From CAZJDM01 sp964544765 (GTDB lineage Bacteria > Bdellovibrionota_B > Oligoflexia > CAYFLR01), in the NCBI GenBank assembly GCA_964544765.1, contig CAZJDM010000020.1, forward strand, positions 1 through 41,470: a stretch of DNA of 41,470 bases, written 5' to 3'. The notes beneath the pieces are model-generated. The model was not told where the DNA came from, ran no database searches, and saw only the letters and a list, made by a program, of their open reading frames with translations. Positions 33,453-41,470 of the stretch are shown here, one piece after another. Every line of letters begins with the position of its first letter. Within the stretch, counting starts at the first letter, position 1. Made by a program: the position numbers and the translations under genes.

Positions 33453-34948
33453 ATGTGTATTGACACTACAACCTCAAAATTTCACATGTTATGTATGCAG
33501 CACAATATGAACGGTAAGACTACTCAGCAACTATTAAATAACAATGTGAACCTACTATCACCTTTAGAAAAACTAAAAATAATTAATTCCAGGCAATCAA
33601 CAATTAGCTCATCAGATCTTGAACCAGCTTGCACTGAAGAAGGAGACTACCAATGGTGGGAGGCCTATACTGATACAGAGTTTTTTGTTAACGCCTTATT
33701 TCTTGAATCGCCTAAACATATTGTAAATGAGGCCAATGTAAAACTATACCCCAACAAGAAAGATCGTTCAGAAGTTAAACAATGGTTATGTTCAAATCTA
33801 TCATTTGAACATGAATTAATTGATATCCAGATCAAAGCCCAACAACGGTTCTTAGAGACAAAAATTTGTTTGCCAAGCGATAGAATTATTAAGGAAGTTG
33901 CTTCTTCTGCCTTATTTAAGATTGAAGAGGACTTCTTTAAGAAAGTTTCTAGAAAAATACCAAAAAAAATCAAAAAGCAGATTGATAGGTTAATTGAAGG
34001 AGAATCTGAATTAGGACTTTCAGACCTGAAAAAGGATCCTGGGAGAATAGGGTTAAAAAGTTTAAAACAAGAATCAAAAAAGTTGTCTGTCCTGAGAGAA
34101 TTAAAATTACCAACGAATCTTTTTACCGATATCTCTAAACAACAGCTCTTAAAATTAAAGAGAAGAATTGCATCAGAAAGTATGCATGAAATAAAACGCC
34201 ATCCTAAATACATCAAATACAGCTTATTTGCAGCCTTTACTTACGTTAGAATCCAAGAAATTGCAGATGATCTCGTGGATCTTTTAATTCAAATTATCCA
34301 TAAGATAGGAGCTAAGGCTGAGAGGAAGGTGATAAAAGAACTTGTAAGAGATTTTAAAAAGGTCAAAAAAAAGGACTTACTTTTTTGTCAAGTTGCCGAA
34401 GCTGCTGTCAATAATCCCATAGGAACTGTAAAAAATGTCATTTTTCCCGTTGCTAGTGAAGATATTTTGAAAGATATCATTAAAGAACTAAAGTCATCTG
34501 GCCCGATTTATCGTTACAAAGTCCAAAATGTAATGAGGGCTTCTTATATTCATCATTATAGGAGAATAATCCCGATAATACTGGATAGCTTGGAATTTCG
34601 TTCAAATAATACTAGCCATAAACCTGTGATTGATGGAATCAACTTAATAAAAAAATATCAGGATAGTCAAAAACAACAGTACTCGAATGATGAAGATGTT
34701 CCTATGCGATTAAGCTAGGTTTTGCTGATGCTGAAGCAATTTTAAAACGGTTTACCCGCAATAATTTAAAACATCCAACCTACTTGGCTTTTTGCTAGCT
34801 AGGTAAAGTAATAAAGACAATCTTTCTTTGCGATTATTTACGACTAAAAGAGCTAAGACAAGAAATTCATGAAGGACTCAATGTTGTTGAAAACTGGAAT
34901 AGCGCTAATGGTTTTCTATTTTTTGGTAAAAATAGTGAGATAGCAAGT
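33453..34948 (+). pseudogene. Decayed Tn3-family transposase (tnpA)
   Basis: The first part, 33453-34718 (421 residues), is the N-terminal and middle region of a Tn3-type transposase. Examples are LPSDRIIKEVASSALFKIEEDFF, LGLSDLKKDPGRIGLKSL, DLVDLLIQIIHKIGAKAERKV, VAEAAVNNPIGTVKNVIFPV and YIHHYRRIIPIILDSLEFRSNN. It stops at 34718. From 34724, in another frame, family sequence resumes: EAILKRFTRNNLKHPTYLAF, a TAG, then LGKVIKTIFLCDYLRLKELR and IHEGLNVVENWNSANGF up to GKNSEIAS at 34948. The intervening catalytic core (several hundred residues) is deleted, and the end is missing. An in-frame stop lies just before 33453, so the N-terminus is also lost. It cannot encode an active transposase (intact members are near 1000 residues). 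Confidence 0.92.
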
Positions 34949-34949
34949 A

Positions 34950-34980
34950 GGGCCATTATGAGCGAAGCTCATAATGGCCC
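34950..34980. terminator. Perfect 14-base hairpin ending the Tn3 remnant
   Basis: GGGCCATTATGAGC pairs exactly with GCTCATAATGGCCC around loop GAA, giving the GCGAAGC centre known to form a very stable mini-hairpin. It lies between the remnant and the opposing cysteine synthase gene and could end transcription from either side. It shares TATGAGCGAAG with the element ends at 33068 and 33257, so it may derive from a transposon terminal repeat. Confidence 0.7.
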
Positions 34981-35004
34981 ATAGTGTATAGACCTGGGTT
35001 CCAA

Positions 35005-35979
35005 TCAATCAAATCCAAATGGGGTGGTTTTGTATTGGCAATGTCCATCATCCACTGGTTTAAGTCCGTGTGCTTTATACTTAGCGTATCCATCTGCAAA
35101 TATGGTAACTACTGTTTTAAATTTTTCTTTGAGTTCTAGACTGGCTAAATAATTGGCTCCAGAAGATATTCCAACACAATAACCATACTTACTCTTTATT
35201 TCTTTGGCACAGTTGATAGCCTCTGCGGAGGAAAAACTAAAAACTTGATCGATTATTTCATGAGGTTGATTGTTCCCATTGTTAGCGATAGCAGGGATAA
35301 ATCCATCTCCAATACCTTGAATGTCGTGGTTACCTGGTTTACCTCCACTCATTACAGCTGACTCAGAGGGTTCGACAGTAGCAATGTAAATATTAGGGTG
35401 TTTTTCTTTTAGGGCTTGAGCAACTCCTATCAAGGACCCGCCGGTACCTATTCCCGCGATAAAAGCATCAATTTGATCAGAATATGGTTTAATCTGACTT
35501 AGAATTTCCTGGCCGGTTGTTTTATTGTGACATTCAATATTTAAATGATTGGAAAATTGATCTGGGTTGAAATAGACAGTATCTTGAGCCATCTCATCTC
35601 TTATTGCGGCAGCTTCAGCGAAATTTCCCGCTGAGCATAATATTAATTTGGCGCCTAAATCTTTAATAATTTTTTTGCGCTCATCGGTCATATTTTCCGG
35701 CATTATGATTGTAATGGGATAGCCTTTTTGACGAGCGTAATAACTTAAGGCGATACCGGTGTTACCACTGGTAGCCTCAACTATTTGCATCCCAGGTTTT
35801 AAAAGACCTTTCTTTTCACTTTCTTCAAGGATGTACTTGGCAATTCTATCTTTGATACTGCCGCATGGGTTGGTACATTCTAATTTGACGTATATTTCTC
35901 CAACCTTTACTAAAGGTGTATTGCCCGGTTCTTTCAAGTCACTGGCTACATTTGAAGGTGTATTGTTAGGCTCTTTCAA
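35005..35979 (-). CDS. cysK: Cysteine synthase family PLP enzyme
   Basis: A 324-residue type II PLP enzyme that forms cysteine from O-acetylserine (or a related activated serine) and sulfide. The PLP-Lys motif is NPCGSIKDRIA, the substrate loop is EATSGNTG, the phosphate-binding loop is GIGTGGSLIG, and GISSGANYLAS supplies the Ser that contacts the pyridine nitrogen. Start at TTG 35979 is supported by GGGAG seven bases upstream; no suitable ATG exists. The first 25 residues carry a short tandem repeat (LKEPNNTP, then LKEPGNTP), so a duplication has lengthened the N-terminus. CysM or a cystathionine beta-synthase-like role cannot be excluded. It is convergent with the Tn3 remnant. Confidence 0.88.
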   Translation of the reverse strand: MKEPNNTPSNVASDLKEPGNTPLVKVGEIYVKLECTNPCGSIKDRIAKYILEESEKKGLLKPGMQIVEATSGNTGIALSYYARQKGYPITIIMPENMTDERKKIIKDLGAKLILCSAGNFAEAAAIRDEMAQDTVYFNPDQFSNHLNIECHNKTTGQEILSQIKPYSDQIDAFIAGIGTGGSLIGVAQALKEKHPNIYIATVEPSESAVMSGGKPGNHDIQGIGDGFIPAIANNGNNQPHEIIDQVFSFSSAEAINCAKEIKSKYGYCVGISSGANYLASLELKEKFKTVVTIFADGYAKYKAHGLKPVDDGHCQYKTTPFGFD

Positions 35980-36036
35980 ATTATTGCTCCCATTAAAAGT
36001 ATAAGACTATTGTCTAGTTCTTTTAGATCAATGATC

Positions 36037-36615
36037 CTATTTACAGCGGTTGGTTTTAGAGTTATTTTCTATTGCGTGTTTGATTTTATTAATTTGATCA
36101 GAGGCCAAGTCAAAGGCAGATTTAAGATTCATTTTAGTCATGGTTCTGTTGTACCAAAATTCTAAACCATGAACACCAGAGTTTTTAATTATGGAACTAT
36201 AATACTCATCATCCAGTAGTCTAGAAAGCATATCACCGGATTGTACGATTTTTACTTCAACTTCATTATTCTTTTCTTTTGAGAAACGGCTCCGATGTTT
36301 ATATATACATTTATAGATTAGATCTTTGCGTTGGTCCGTAATAATATTATTATCCCCTTTTAATTTATGGAGAAATTCTTTCGCTAAGTTGCACGATTCA
36401 ATATGATGATCATGGTAGTTAATTGACTGACCAATATCATGAAATAGCGATGCTATTTCCACTACTAAGGTATCGGCATTTTCAATCTCAGCCAATTGTA
36501 AAGAACATTGTCTAACATAAAGAGTATGTCGCCAAAGTTCCTTATATTCCACGCTTTTTTTACATACATCATGGGCGAATGTTTTACATTTTTTTATCAA
36601 ATCTTGATTGGTCAT
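36037..36615 (-). CDS. HD-domain phosphohydrolase family protein
   Basis: A 192-residue soluble protein with metal-binding HD-domain residues: WRHTLYVRQC, SLFHDIGQ (the HD pair), HDHHIESC and KHRSRF. The layout fits small HD hydrolases acting on nucleotides or phosphate esters. The substrate cannot be told from sequence. I chose the ATG at 36615, with AGGA nine bases upstream; an in-frame TTG at 36756 would add 47 residues that do not look like part of the domain. It lies between an orphan gene and cysteine synthase, all leftward. Gaps to its neighbours are about 58 bases to the cysteine synthase start downstream, and nearly 200 upstream. Confidence 0.72.
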   Translation of the reverse strand: MTNQDLIKKCKTFAHDVCKKSVEYKELWRHTLYVRQCSLQLAEIENADTLVVEIASLFHDIGQSINYHDHHIESCNLAKEFLHKLKGDNNIITDQRKDLIYKCIYKHRSRFSKEKNNEVEVKIVQSGDMLSRLLDDEYYSSIIKNSGVHGLEFWYNRTMTKMNLKSAFDLASDQINKIKHAIENNSKTNRCK

Positions 36616-36811
36616 GTCTTTAATTCCTGCTTTTAATATCCTGATTATATTGGGGTAATTATAATTAACATTTACGATTAAATAAGATAAACTTGGATTC
36701 ATGACTCCAAAAGCAAATACAGGCTTCAAAATGACACAAAATCTCGATTTTTTCAATATTTAATCTGGTTTTAAAAATCTTAACTCAATATTCACATCAT
36801 TAACTATAATC

Positions 36812-37417
36812 TTATTTAGTCTCTTGGCTCAGTGCTTTACATGGATCGAGGCGTACAGGAATTTCATTAATAGTACCGTGCCAAAATTTTTTCATAGCCC
36901 CATAACTGGAACTATAGGGACTAAGGGTCCTTTTTAATTTATCTTCCAAATCTCCTCCCGTATAACCATCAAAGTATTTAAAGGTATATGCAAAGTGTTC
37001 CCATCCGAGTCTTTCAATATCAGGGTGTCTAGGGTCAGGGGTTAATATATGGTCATTGGCACCATAACTCAAAAATAATAAACTATTATCATGCGCTATG
37101 GGCCTGAATACCTCTAGAAGTTGTCCAGTCATTGCCTCTCCAATATAACCATAGGCATTAGATAAATCTAAAACACTTAAATGTAGATTATTTCTAGTTA
37201 ACCAAGATATAATCTTGTTAATATTAGGAAAATCTGTTAAATCTAAGCTAAGGGCTACGTAATTTCCGGATGTTGTTAAAGAATATATCTTAGCGAATAA
37301 TGATTGAATATATAAATAATTACTGTCTTGAAAAGCATATTTCCCAGTTTTTAATGGTGGACTGTGTAAAAGTTGGAGTTGTTCATTCTTATATTCGGAT
37401 AGCAACTTGATAATCAT
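36812..37417 (-). CDS. Conserved-looking protein of unknown function downstream of ampG
   Basis: A protein of about 201 residues with no signal peptide. Its middle reads as a Rossmann-like alternation of strands and helices (NYVALSLDLTDFPNINKIISWL, LHLSVLDLSNAYGYIG, NSLLFLSYGAND). This might be a nucleotide- or SAM-binding fold, although no glycine-rich loop is seen. I chose ATG 37417, sixteen bases after the stop of the permease gene; an in-frame GTG at 37477 would overlap that gene. It is probably co-transcribed with the AmpG-like permease. Confidence 0.5.
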   Translation of the reverse strand: MIIKLLSEYKNEQLQLLHSPPLKTGKYAFQDSNYLYIQSLFAKIYSLTTSGNYVALSLDLTDFPNINKIISWLTRNNLHLSVLDLSNAYGYIGEAMTGQLLEVFRPIAHDNSLLFLSYGANDHILTPDPRHPDIERLGWEHFAYTFKYFDGYTGGDLEDKLKRTLSPYSSSYGAMKKFWHGTINEIPVRLDPCKALSQETK

Positions 37418-37433
37418 AATTTGAACCAATAAT

Positions 37434-38699
37434 TTACACAGTTGAGGTTTGAACTTGGGTTCTTTCTTCTGGTTCACTAAGAGATCCAGTGATTTTGATC
37501 AAAAGTAACATACCTGGAACAGCAATTAGAGTACAAATAGTGAAAAAGGAAATCCAACCTGTCCTTTGGGCTAGATATCCCATTGGCGCGGAGATCAAAA
37601 CTCTAGGTATACCCATGAGACTAGTTAATAAAGCATATTGAGTTGCGGTATAACGTTTATTAGTAATTGAGGCCATATAAGCTGCATAAGCCGCTGTTCC
37701 CATGCCAGCGGATAGGTTTTCAAAAGCAATGACACCGGTCAATACAGGAACGCTTAAACCCACTTGGGCCAATATTACAAAACCGAAAGTAGAAACAGCT
37801 TGTAGTATACCAAAAATCCATAAACTCAATTTTATGCGCCATTTTAAAATCAAAATACCACCCAGAAGACCACCACCAATGGTTGCCCAGAAACCAAAGA
37901 ATTTAGCAATGCTACCCAGTTGAGTTTTGCTAAAACCTAAGCTTAAAATAAAAGGTGTTGTCATTGATGCTGCCATCGTATCACCAATCTTGTATAACAG
38001 TATGAATACTAAAATTGCTATGGCTCCTTTGCGAGAAAAATATTCAACAAAAGGATCAATGACAGCATCCTTTATTGATTTGGGAGAATCTATGTTATCA
38101 GTATTTTCGAAAGCCAAGAGAGTAGTGATAATACCCATTAGCATACACATACCCATCAGTAAGTAAACTACTTTCCAAGAATAAATATCCGCTAGAATTA
38201 ATGCGCCTCCTCCAGTAAGAAGCATGGCGATTCTATATCCGTTGACATAAAGACTGGAACCTAATCCGAGTTCCTCATCATTGAGCAGTTCCCTACGATA
38301 TGCATCTATAATTATATCTTGTAAGGCACTAAAAAGGCCGATAGCCAGAGCTAATACGGCCATGGTTGGTAACATGGTTAAGGGATTTAAAAAACCCATA
38401 CAACAAATAGAAATCAGAAGTAAGATTTGGAACAATAATATCCATCCTCTTCTTCTGCCACCGTTCTCTTTTAAAAGAGGAGGGAAAAAACGATCAAAGA
38501 GGGGAGCTGCCACAAATTTAAAAGTATAGGGAAGACCGGCTAAAGAAAACAGCCCAATAGTACCAAGGTCGACCTTTGCTTCAGTCATCATGGCTTGCAA
38601 AGTACCACCTATGAGGAGCAACGGTAATCCTGAGGAAAATCCCATCAAAAAAGTAATTAACATTTTTATACTTGCAACTTGCTTTAGAAATTTTTCCAT
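37434..38699 (-). CDS. ampG: AmpG-like muropeptide MFS permease
   Basis: A 421-residue inner-membrane transporter with about 12 hydrophobic segments. AmpG-family marks include MGFSSGLPLLLIGGTLQAMM, FSLAGLPYTFKFVAAPLFDRF, GGRRRGWILLFQ, SALQDIIIDAYRREL and LGLGSSLYVNGYRIAM. AmpG imports anhydro-muropeptides released by cell-wall turnover for recycling. AGAGG stands five bases before the ATG at 38699. It heads a leftward pair with the 201-residue orphan. The HU gene lies divergent on the other side, about 210 bases away. Substrate range can differ among paralogues; no beta-lactamase or recycling gene is adjacent. Confidence 0.88.
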   Translation of the reverse strand: MEKFLKQVASIKMLITFLMGFSSGLPLLLIGGTLQAMMTEAKVDLGTIGLFSLAGLPYTFKFVAAPLFDRFFPPLLKENGGRRRGWILLFQILLLISICCMGFLNPLTMLPTMAVLALAIGLFSALQDIIIDAYRRELLNDEELGLGSSLYVNGYRIAMLLTGGGALILADIYSWKVVYLLMGMCMLMGIITTLLAFENTDNIDSPKSIKDAVIDPFVEYFSRKGAIAILVFILLYKIGDTMAASMTTPFILSLGFSKTQLGSIAKFFGFWATIGGGLLGGILILKWRIKLSLWIFGILQAVSTFGFVILAQVGLSVPVLTGVIAFENLSAGMGTAAYAAYMASITNKRYTATQYALLTSLMGIPRVLISAPMGYLAQRTGWISFFTICTLIAVPGMLLLIKITGSLSEPEERTQVQTSTV

Positions 38700-38911
38700 C
38701 TTTACCTCTCATTAATTGCGTGTAGGAAGTTTATAAAATAGTTTAAACTATTTTTTTTATGGTCACCAGTTTAATTTATTTTTATATAATTATTTTTTTG
38801 TGGTTGATGTTGGACACTGAAAGAGAATTATGGCATTATTTTAAAACAATTATTCACTTTTACATACGATGTAGGGTGATTGGTCTAATTCACAAATTAA
38901 GGAGAATTTGT

Positions 38912-39181
38912 ATGAACAAAGCAGAATTAATTGAAGCTCTAGCTAATGCGACTAACACAACTAAATCTTCCAATGAAGAGATGTTAAACGCTTTTACAGC
39001 AACTGTGACCAAACATATTAAAAAAGAAGAGATTCGTTTAGTTGGTTTTGGTACTTTCAAAGCGGTTAAAAGGAAAGCCAGAACCGGTAGAAATCCTCAA
39101 ACTGGTAGAGCCATCAATATACCTGCTAGAAGAGTTCCAGTGTGGCGACCAGGAAAAGAATTAAAAGAAAAAATTAAATAA
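38912..39181 (+). CDS. hup: HU-family nucleoid DNA-binding protein
   Basis: An 89-residue basic protein with the full HU/IHF fold: MNKAELIEALANATNTT helices, RLVGFGTFKAVKRKARTGRNPQTG beta-arm, and INIPARRVPVWRPGKELKEKIK. It binds and bends DNA as a dimer and compacts the nucleoid. AAGGAG stands just upstream of the ATG at 38912; a longer in-frame reading from 38759 would add a non-homologous hydrophobic extension and is rejected. Trp replaces the more usual Phe in the VPVF motif. A hairpin follows the stop. Confidence 0.93.
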   Translation: MNKAELIEALANATNTTKSSNEEMLNAFTATVTKHIKKEEIRLVGFGTFKAVKRKARTGRNPQTGRAINIPARRVPVWRPGKELKEKIK

Positions 39182-39200
39182 TTTATCATAAAAATAATAG

Positions 39201-39240
39201 TAATAGTAAAGGTGGGGTATAGACTTCACCCTTACTATTA
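39201..39240 (+). terminator. Hairpin after the HU gene
   Basis: A 14-base stem with one mismatch (TAATAGTAAAGGTG with CACCCTTACTATTA) and a 12-base loop begins 19 bases after the HU stop. There is no clear T-run, so it may stabilise the transcript's end rather than act alone. Confidence 0.6.
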
Positions 39241-39255
39241 ATACAAATATTGAGT

Positions 39256-39317
39256 TGAGACTTCTAACTGCCTTTAATCTCAGTAAACTCCCTCGGTTTA
39301 CTCACCTCATAGTCTCA
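39256..39317 (-). terminator. Two-part hairpin at the end of the lipoprotein gene
   Basis: An outer stem TGAGACT/AGTCTCA encloses an inner stem AGTAAAC/GTTTACT with loop TCCCTCG. It lies directly after the stop of the leftward lipoprotein gene and is the likely terminator. Confidence 0.55.
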
Positions 39318-39319
39318 CT

Positions 39320-40648
39320 TTAATAGCATCTAATATCTTTAATTTCGCTTAATGGCATCTTATACGTACCGACAAAAGGCACATCGTATATTATTATATA
39401 ATCTGGGGTTACATCTACTATTCTTGGGGTAAATGCTGGTTTAAACCAGCCTACTATTTTCCAACCACTTATCCCATAAAGATATAGACGAAACTGAGTG
39501 TCTGGAAGAACTTCAATTTTATCAATACCAAATTTCTTTGAGAAGATTATACCCATTGATCCAGAGGCACCAACTAGACAATCAATTTGATTATTTGGTT
39601 TTAGATGCCCTAATAAATAGGCGTTTTGTTGGCCTTTATCATCAATTCCGTTATTAACGCTTTCAATGTAATGTAGACGATTAGTGAACGCGCTGATTGT
39701 TTTAAGCGATGTGGGTTCATCAATAATATAATGAATATTATTATCGACAGTTTCCCAAAAATCCAATTCTAGTACCAAGCTAGCTTGAGTTCTTGCTAAA
39801 AAGCTAAGTAACGGACCAGCTGTTTTTATGGCGCTATTGAATTGCGGATCGTAAGGAAATACCACTAGATTGATATCAAACAAATCTTCTAAAAAGGACA
39901 TTGGGATATCTTGTATATTATAATTGTTACTAAACAATCTAAAAACGTTTTTTTGGTTTATATCCACGTAACTAATATTATCAGGTACACTGTTCAAAGG
40001 AGCATACATACTAAGACCTGTTATATCAATACGGGCATCATTTTGGGGAGTAAGAAACAGTTCCTTTTTGGGAAGGAGCGTAATACCACTTGGAGTGATT
40101 AACTCATTTTCAGTGTGATTGGTAATGGTTATTTTCCCATCATTTGGATATGTACTGATTGATTCCCATTGATTTTCTTCTAGTTTGGCAAATACTTCTT
40201 GAAGGAATTCATCTAACCCTAAGTACTCAGCAGCTAAGGTCAGATCCAAATCGTACAAAATACTTTCATAAATAGAAATACTACTTTTGGAATTTAGAAA
40301 TGATTTTACAATTTTAATCATAGCTTCCCATTGTTCTGGTTCCCATGGATTGTTTTCGAAGGGGAAATTCATAAGTTCATCAGTACAATTTAGCTCCCAT
40401 TGAAGGCACCAATCTTGATAAATCAATACCTCATAGTTGGTGTTATTATTGGCGTTGAAGTCGTCATTGCTGTCATTAAAATTGTCGTTATCGTTATTAG
40501 AGTTTCCGTTGTTGTCAATAAAGTATTCGTAATGGTCATTTGCGAATGATAGAATTGATGATTTATTTTGGAAGGGTTCTGTTCCACAACTTACGATAAT
40601 TAATGAAAAACACAGAAAAAATCCTTTTAAATAATTAGTCAGAGACAT
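39320..40648 (-). CDS. Lipoprotein of unknown function with Asn/Asp-rich linker
   Basis: A 442-residue lipoprotein: the signal ends in LIIVSC, giving a lipidated Cys21. Residues about 44-70 are almost all Asn and Asp (NNGNSNNDNDNFNDSNDDFN), a flexible linker or possible cation-binding stretch. The remainder alternates beta-rich and helical parts, for example GKITITNHTENELITPSGITLLPKKELFL and GWKIVGWFKPAFTPRIVDV. No family was recognised. AAGGAG precedes the ATG. It is convergent with the HU gene. Confidence 0.6.
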   Translation of the reverse strand: MSLTNYLKGFFLCFSLIIVSCGTEPFQNKSSILSFANDHYEYFIDNNGNSNNDNDNFNDSNDDFNANNNTNYEVLIYQDWCLQWELNCTDELMNFPFENNPWEPEQWEAMIKIVKSFLNSKSSISIYESILYDLDLTLAAEYLGLDEFLQEVFAKLEENQWESISTYPNDGKITITNHTENELITPSGITLLPKKELFLTPQNDARIDITGLSMYAPLNSVPDNISYVDINQKNVFRLFSNNYNIQDIPMSFLEDLFDINLVVFPYDPQFNSAIKTAGPLLSFLARTQASLVLELDFWETVDNNIHYIIDEPTSLKTISAFTNRLHYIESVNNGIDDKGQQNAYLLGHLKPNNQIDCLVGASGSMGIIFSKKFGIDKIEVLPDTQFRLYLYGISGWKIVGWFKPAFTPRIVDVTPDYIIIYDVPFVGTYKMPLSEIKDIRCY

Positions 40649-40960
40649 ACTTGACTCCTTTCTAGTTATATTAAAAATTTAGACTAATTTAAACAAATCT
40701 TTGCTAATTTACAAAAAAACATGAAATACATATGTGCTGCCATCTATTTAGCTGCTTACAATAATGCTTTCGGTGTTAATGTCGTTATTCTTGAATTAAA
40801 ATTATTGGGAGGTATATAAATGATTCATTTACTAGGAATAAAAGTATACTTTTAAAGTCTCAAGTCATCATCAGCATTATTATTTGTGAACTTAATTTGA
40901 ACTCAAATTTTTATTGAATATATTGAGTAAAATATAAATGGAAATTCAAAAGATTTGAAT
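40649..40960. other. Intergenic region with mini-ORF and perfect palindrome
   Basis: About 310 bases, A/T-rich. GGGAGG precedes an ATG at 40820 on the plus strand, opening an 11-codon frame (MIHLLGIKVYF) that stops at 40855. A perfect 14-base palindrome AAAAGTATACTTTT (40840-40853) overlaps its end. No other structure was seen. The flanking genes are both leftward, so the mini-ORF would run against them. Confidence 0.4.
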
Positions 40961-41470
40961 TTAAGTGATTGATTTAAAATCGTTACCAGTAGGATTTTGA
41001 AATAATCTAAGGTCAAATTCGGGTACTATAGATAAGATATGATCAAAAATATCTGATTGGGTATTTTCATATTCGGTCCATCGTACTTCTTTTATAAAGA
41101 TATATATTTCAATAGGTAAACCGCTGGTAGTTGGTTGCAATTGCCTGATTAATAAAGTAGCATCTGGAGAAACTAAAGGGTGTTGTTTTAAATAAAGTCT
41201 TACATAATTACGAAAGGTACCTATATTAGTTAGTTTGCGTGAGTTATGCACCAAGGTGTCTTTACCGGAGGTGTCATTACTGGTAATTATGCTTTTTCTT
41301 TTTTCAGTGATGTAATCTTTTAATAAATAAAAACGTTCATATTGTGCTAAATCCTGATCATTTAAAAAACGAATGGAGGCCAGATCAATAAAAATGGATC
41401 TTTTTATTCTTCTTGAACCGTACTGAGACATTCCGCGCCAGTTTTTGAAAGATTCTTCAATAAATTTTTG
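40961..41470 (-). CDS. ybdG: YbdG-type mechanosensitive channel, C-terminal part (5' end outside window)
   Basis: The frame stays open to the window edge, so the gene is cut. The visible 169 residues form the C-terminal cytoplasmic part of an MscS-superfamily channel of the YbdG/MscM type: FKNWRGM, GSRRIKRSIFID, NSRKLTNIGTFRNYVRLYL, LLIRQLQPTTSGLPIEIYIF, QSDIFDHIL and EFDLRLFQNPTGND. Such channels open under membrane tension and release solutes during osmotic downshock. The pore-forming membrane segments lie upstream, outside the window. The ATG at 41431 is internal. Confidence 0.88.
   Translation of the reverse strand, partial: QKFIEESFKNWRGMSQYGSRRIKRSIFIDLASIRFLNDQDLAQYERFYLLKDYITEKRKSIITSNDTSGKDTLVHNSRKLTNIGTFRNYVRLYLKQHPLVSPDATLLIRQLQPTTSGLPIEIYIFIKEVRWTEYENTQSDIFDHILSIVPEFDLRLFQNPTGNDFKSIT

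Noticed and set aside
33665..34216. Minus-strand frame of 183 codons
   Set aside because: Antisense to the Tn3 transposase, which has clear family similarity in the plus direction.
36616..36756. Extension of the HD-domain protein to a TTG start
   Set aside because: The added 47 residues do not fit the domain, and ATG 36615 has a Shine-Dalgarno-like AGGA.
38759..38911. N-terminal extension of the HU protein
   Set aside because: The extension is hydrophobic and unlike any HU. The ATG at 38912 has a good Shine-Dalgarno and gives the standard 89-residue length.
1..41470. CRISPR arrays, rRNA or tRNA genes
   Set aside because: No regularly spaced repeats, no rRNA-like sequence and no tRNA cloverleaf were seen on either strand. 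A dedicated tRNA search would settle it.

Overview
The window is an AT-rich chromosomal segment (roughly two thirds A+T by eye) from a Gram-negative bacterium. The evidence is several lipobox lipoproteins, an outer-membrane barrel protein, a YbdG-type mechanosensitive channel, an AmpG-type muropeptide permease, an HU protein and an NtrC-type sigma-54 activator with a partner kinase. The many large exported orphan proteins, subtilases and SUMF1-type lipoproteins would suit the Bdellovibrionota or another deltaproteobacterium-like lineage. That placement is a low-confidence inference. Several genes start with TTG, supported by good Shine-Dalgarno sequences and in-frame upstream stops.

Layout. 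1-5.0 kb: the 3' part of a hybrid histidine kinase, a membrane-anchored HExxH protein, a divergent DAHP synthase and two exported orphans. 5.1-13.9 kb, leftward: a compact unidirectional cluster that looks like a ribosomally made, post-translationally modified peptide (RiPP) pathway. In transcription order it holds a 48-residue precursor-like peptide ending in CSECHYPDFGW, a strong hairpin, a half-length radical-SAM-like protein, a B12-type radical SAM enzyme, an ABC exporter, a SPASM radical SAM enzyme, an MBOAT acyltransferase, an SGNH (AlgJ/AlgX/DltD-like) partner and a U32-like Cys-cluster protein. 14.0-19.5 kb: a YdjM-like membrane protein and three large exported orphans around a divergent promoter region. 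19.7-23.6 kb: an exported orphan, an intact subtilase lipoprotein, and directly after it a subtilase-like lipoprotein that has lost all three catalytic residues. 23.6-31.4 kb: a frameshifted methyltransferase remnant, a large SUMF1-type lipoprotein, a leftward set of outer-membrane protein, exported protein, histidine kinase and sigma-54 response regulator. 32-35 kb: a PPC-like lipoprotein, a small element with terminal inverted repeats and a decayed Tn3-family transposase. 35-41.5 kb: cysteine synthase, HD-domain protein, orphan, AmpG-like permease, HU, a lipoprotein, and the 3' part of a YbdG-type channel gene cut by the window edge.

How the genes may work together. In the RiPP-like cluster the two radical SAM enzymes would cross-link or otherwise modify the Cys/aromatic C-terminus of the small peptide. 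The ABC exporter would move it out. The MBOAT/SGNH pair, which in alginate, cellulose and teichoic acid systems moves acyl groups across the membrane onto an extracytoplasmic acceptor, could acylate the exported product. No protease was found in the cluster, and the exporter lacks a C39 domain. The combination of two radical SAM enzymes, an MBOAT/SGNH pair and a U32-like protein around one tiny peptide is the best candidate here for an undescribed system. All functional links are inferred from sequence.
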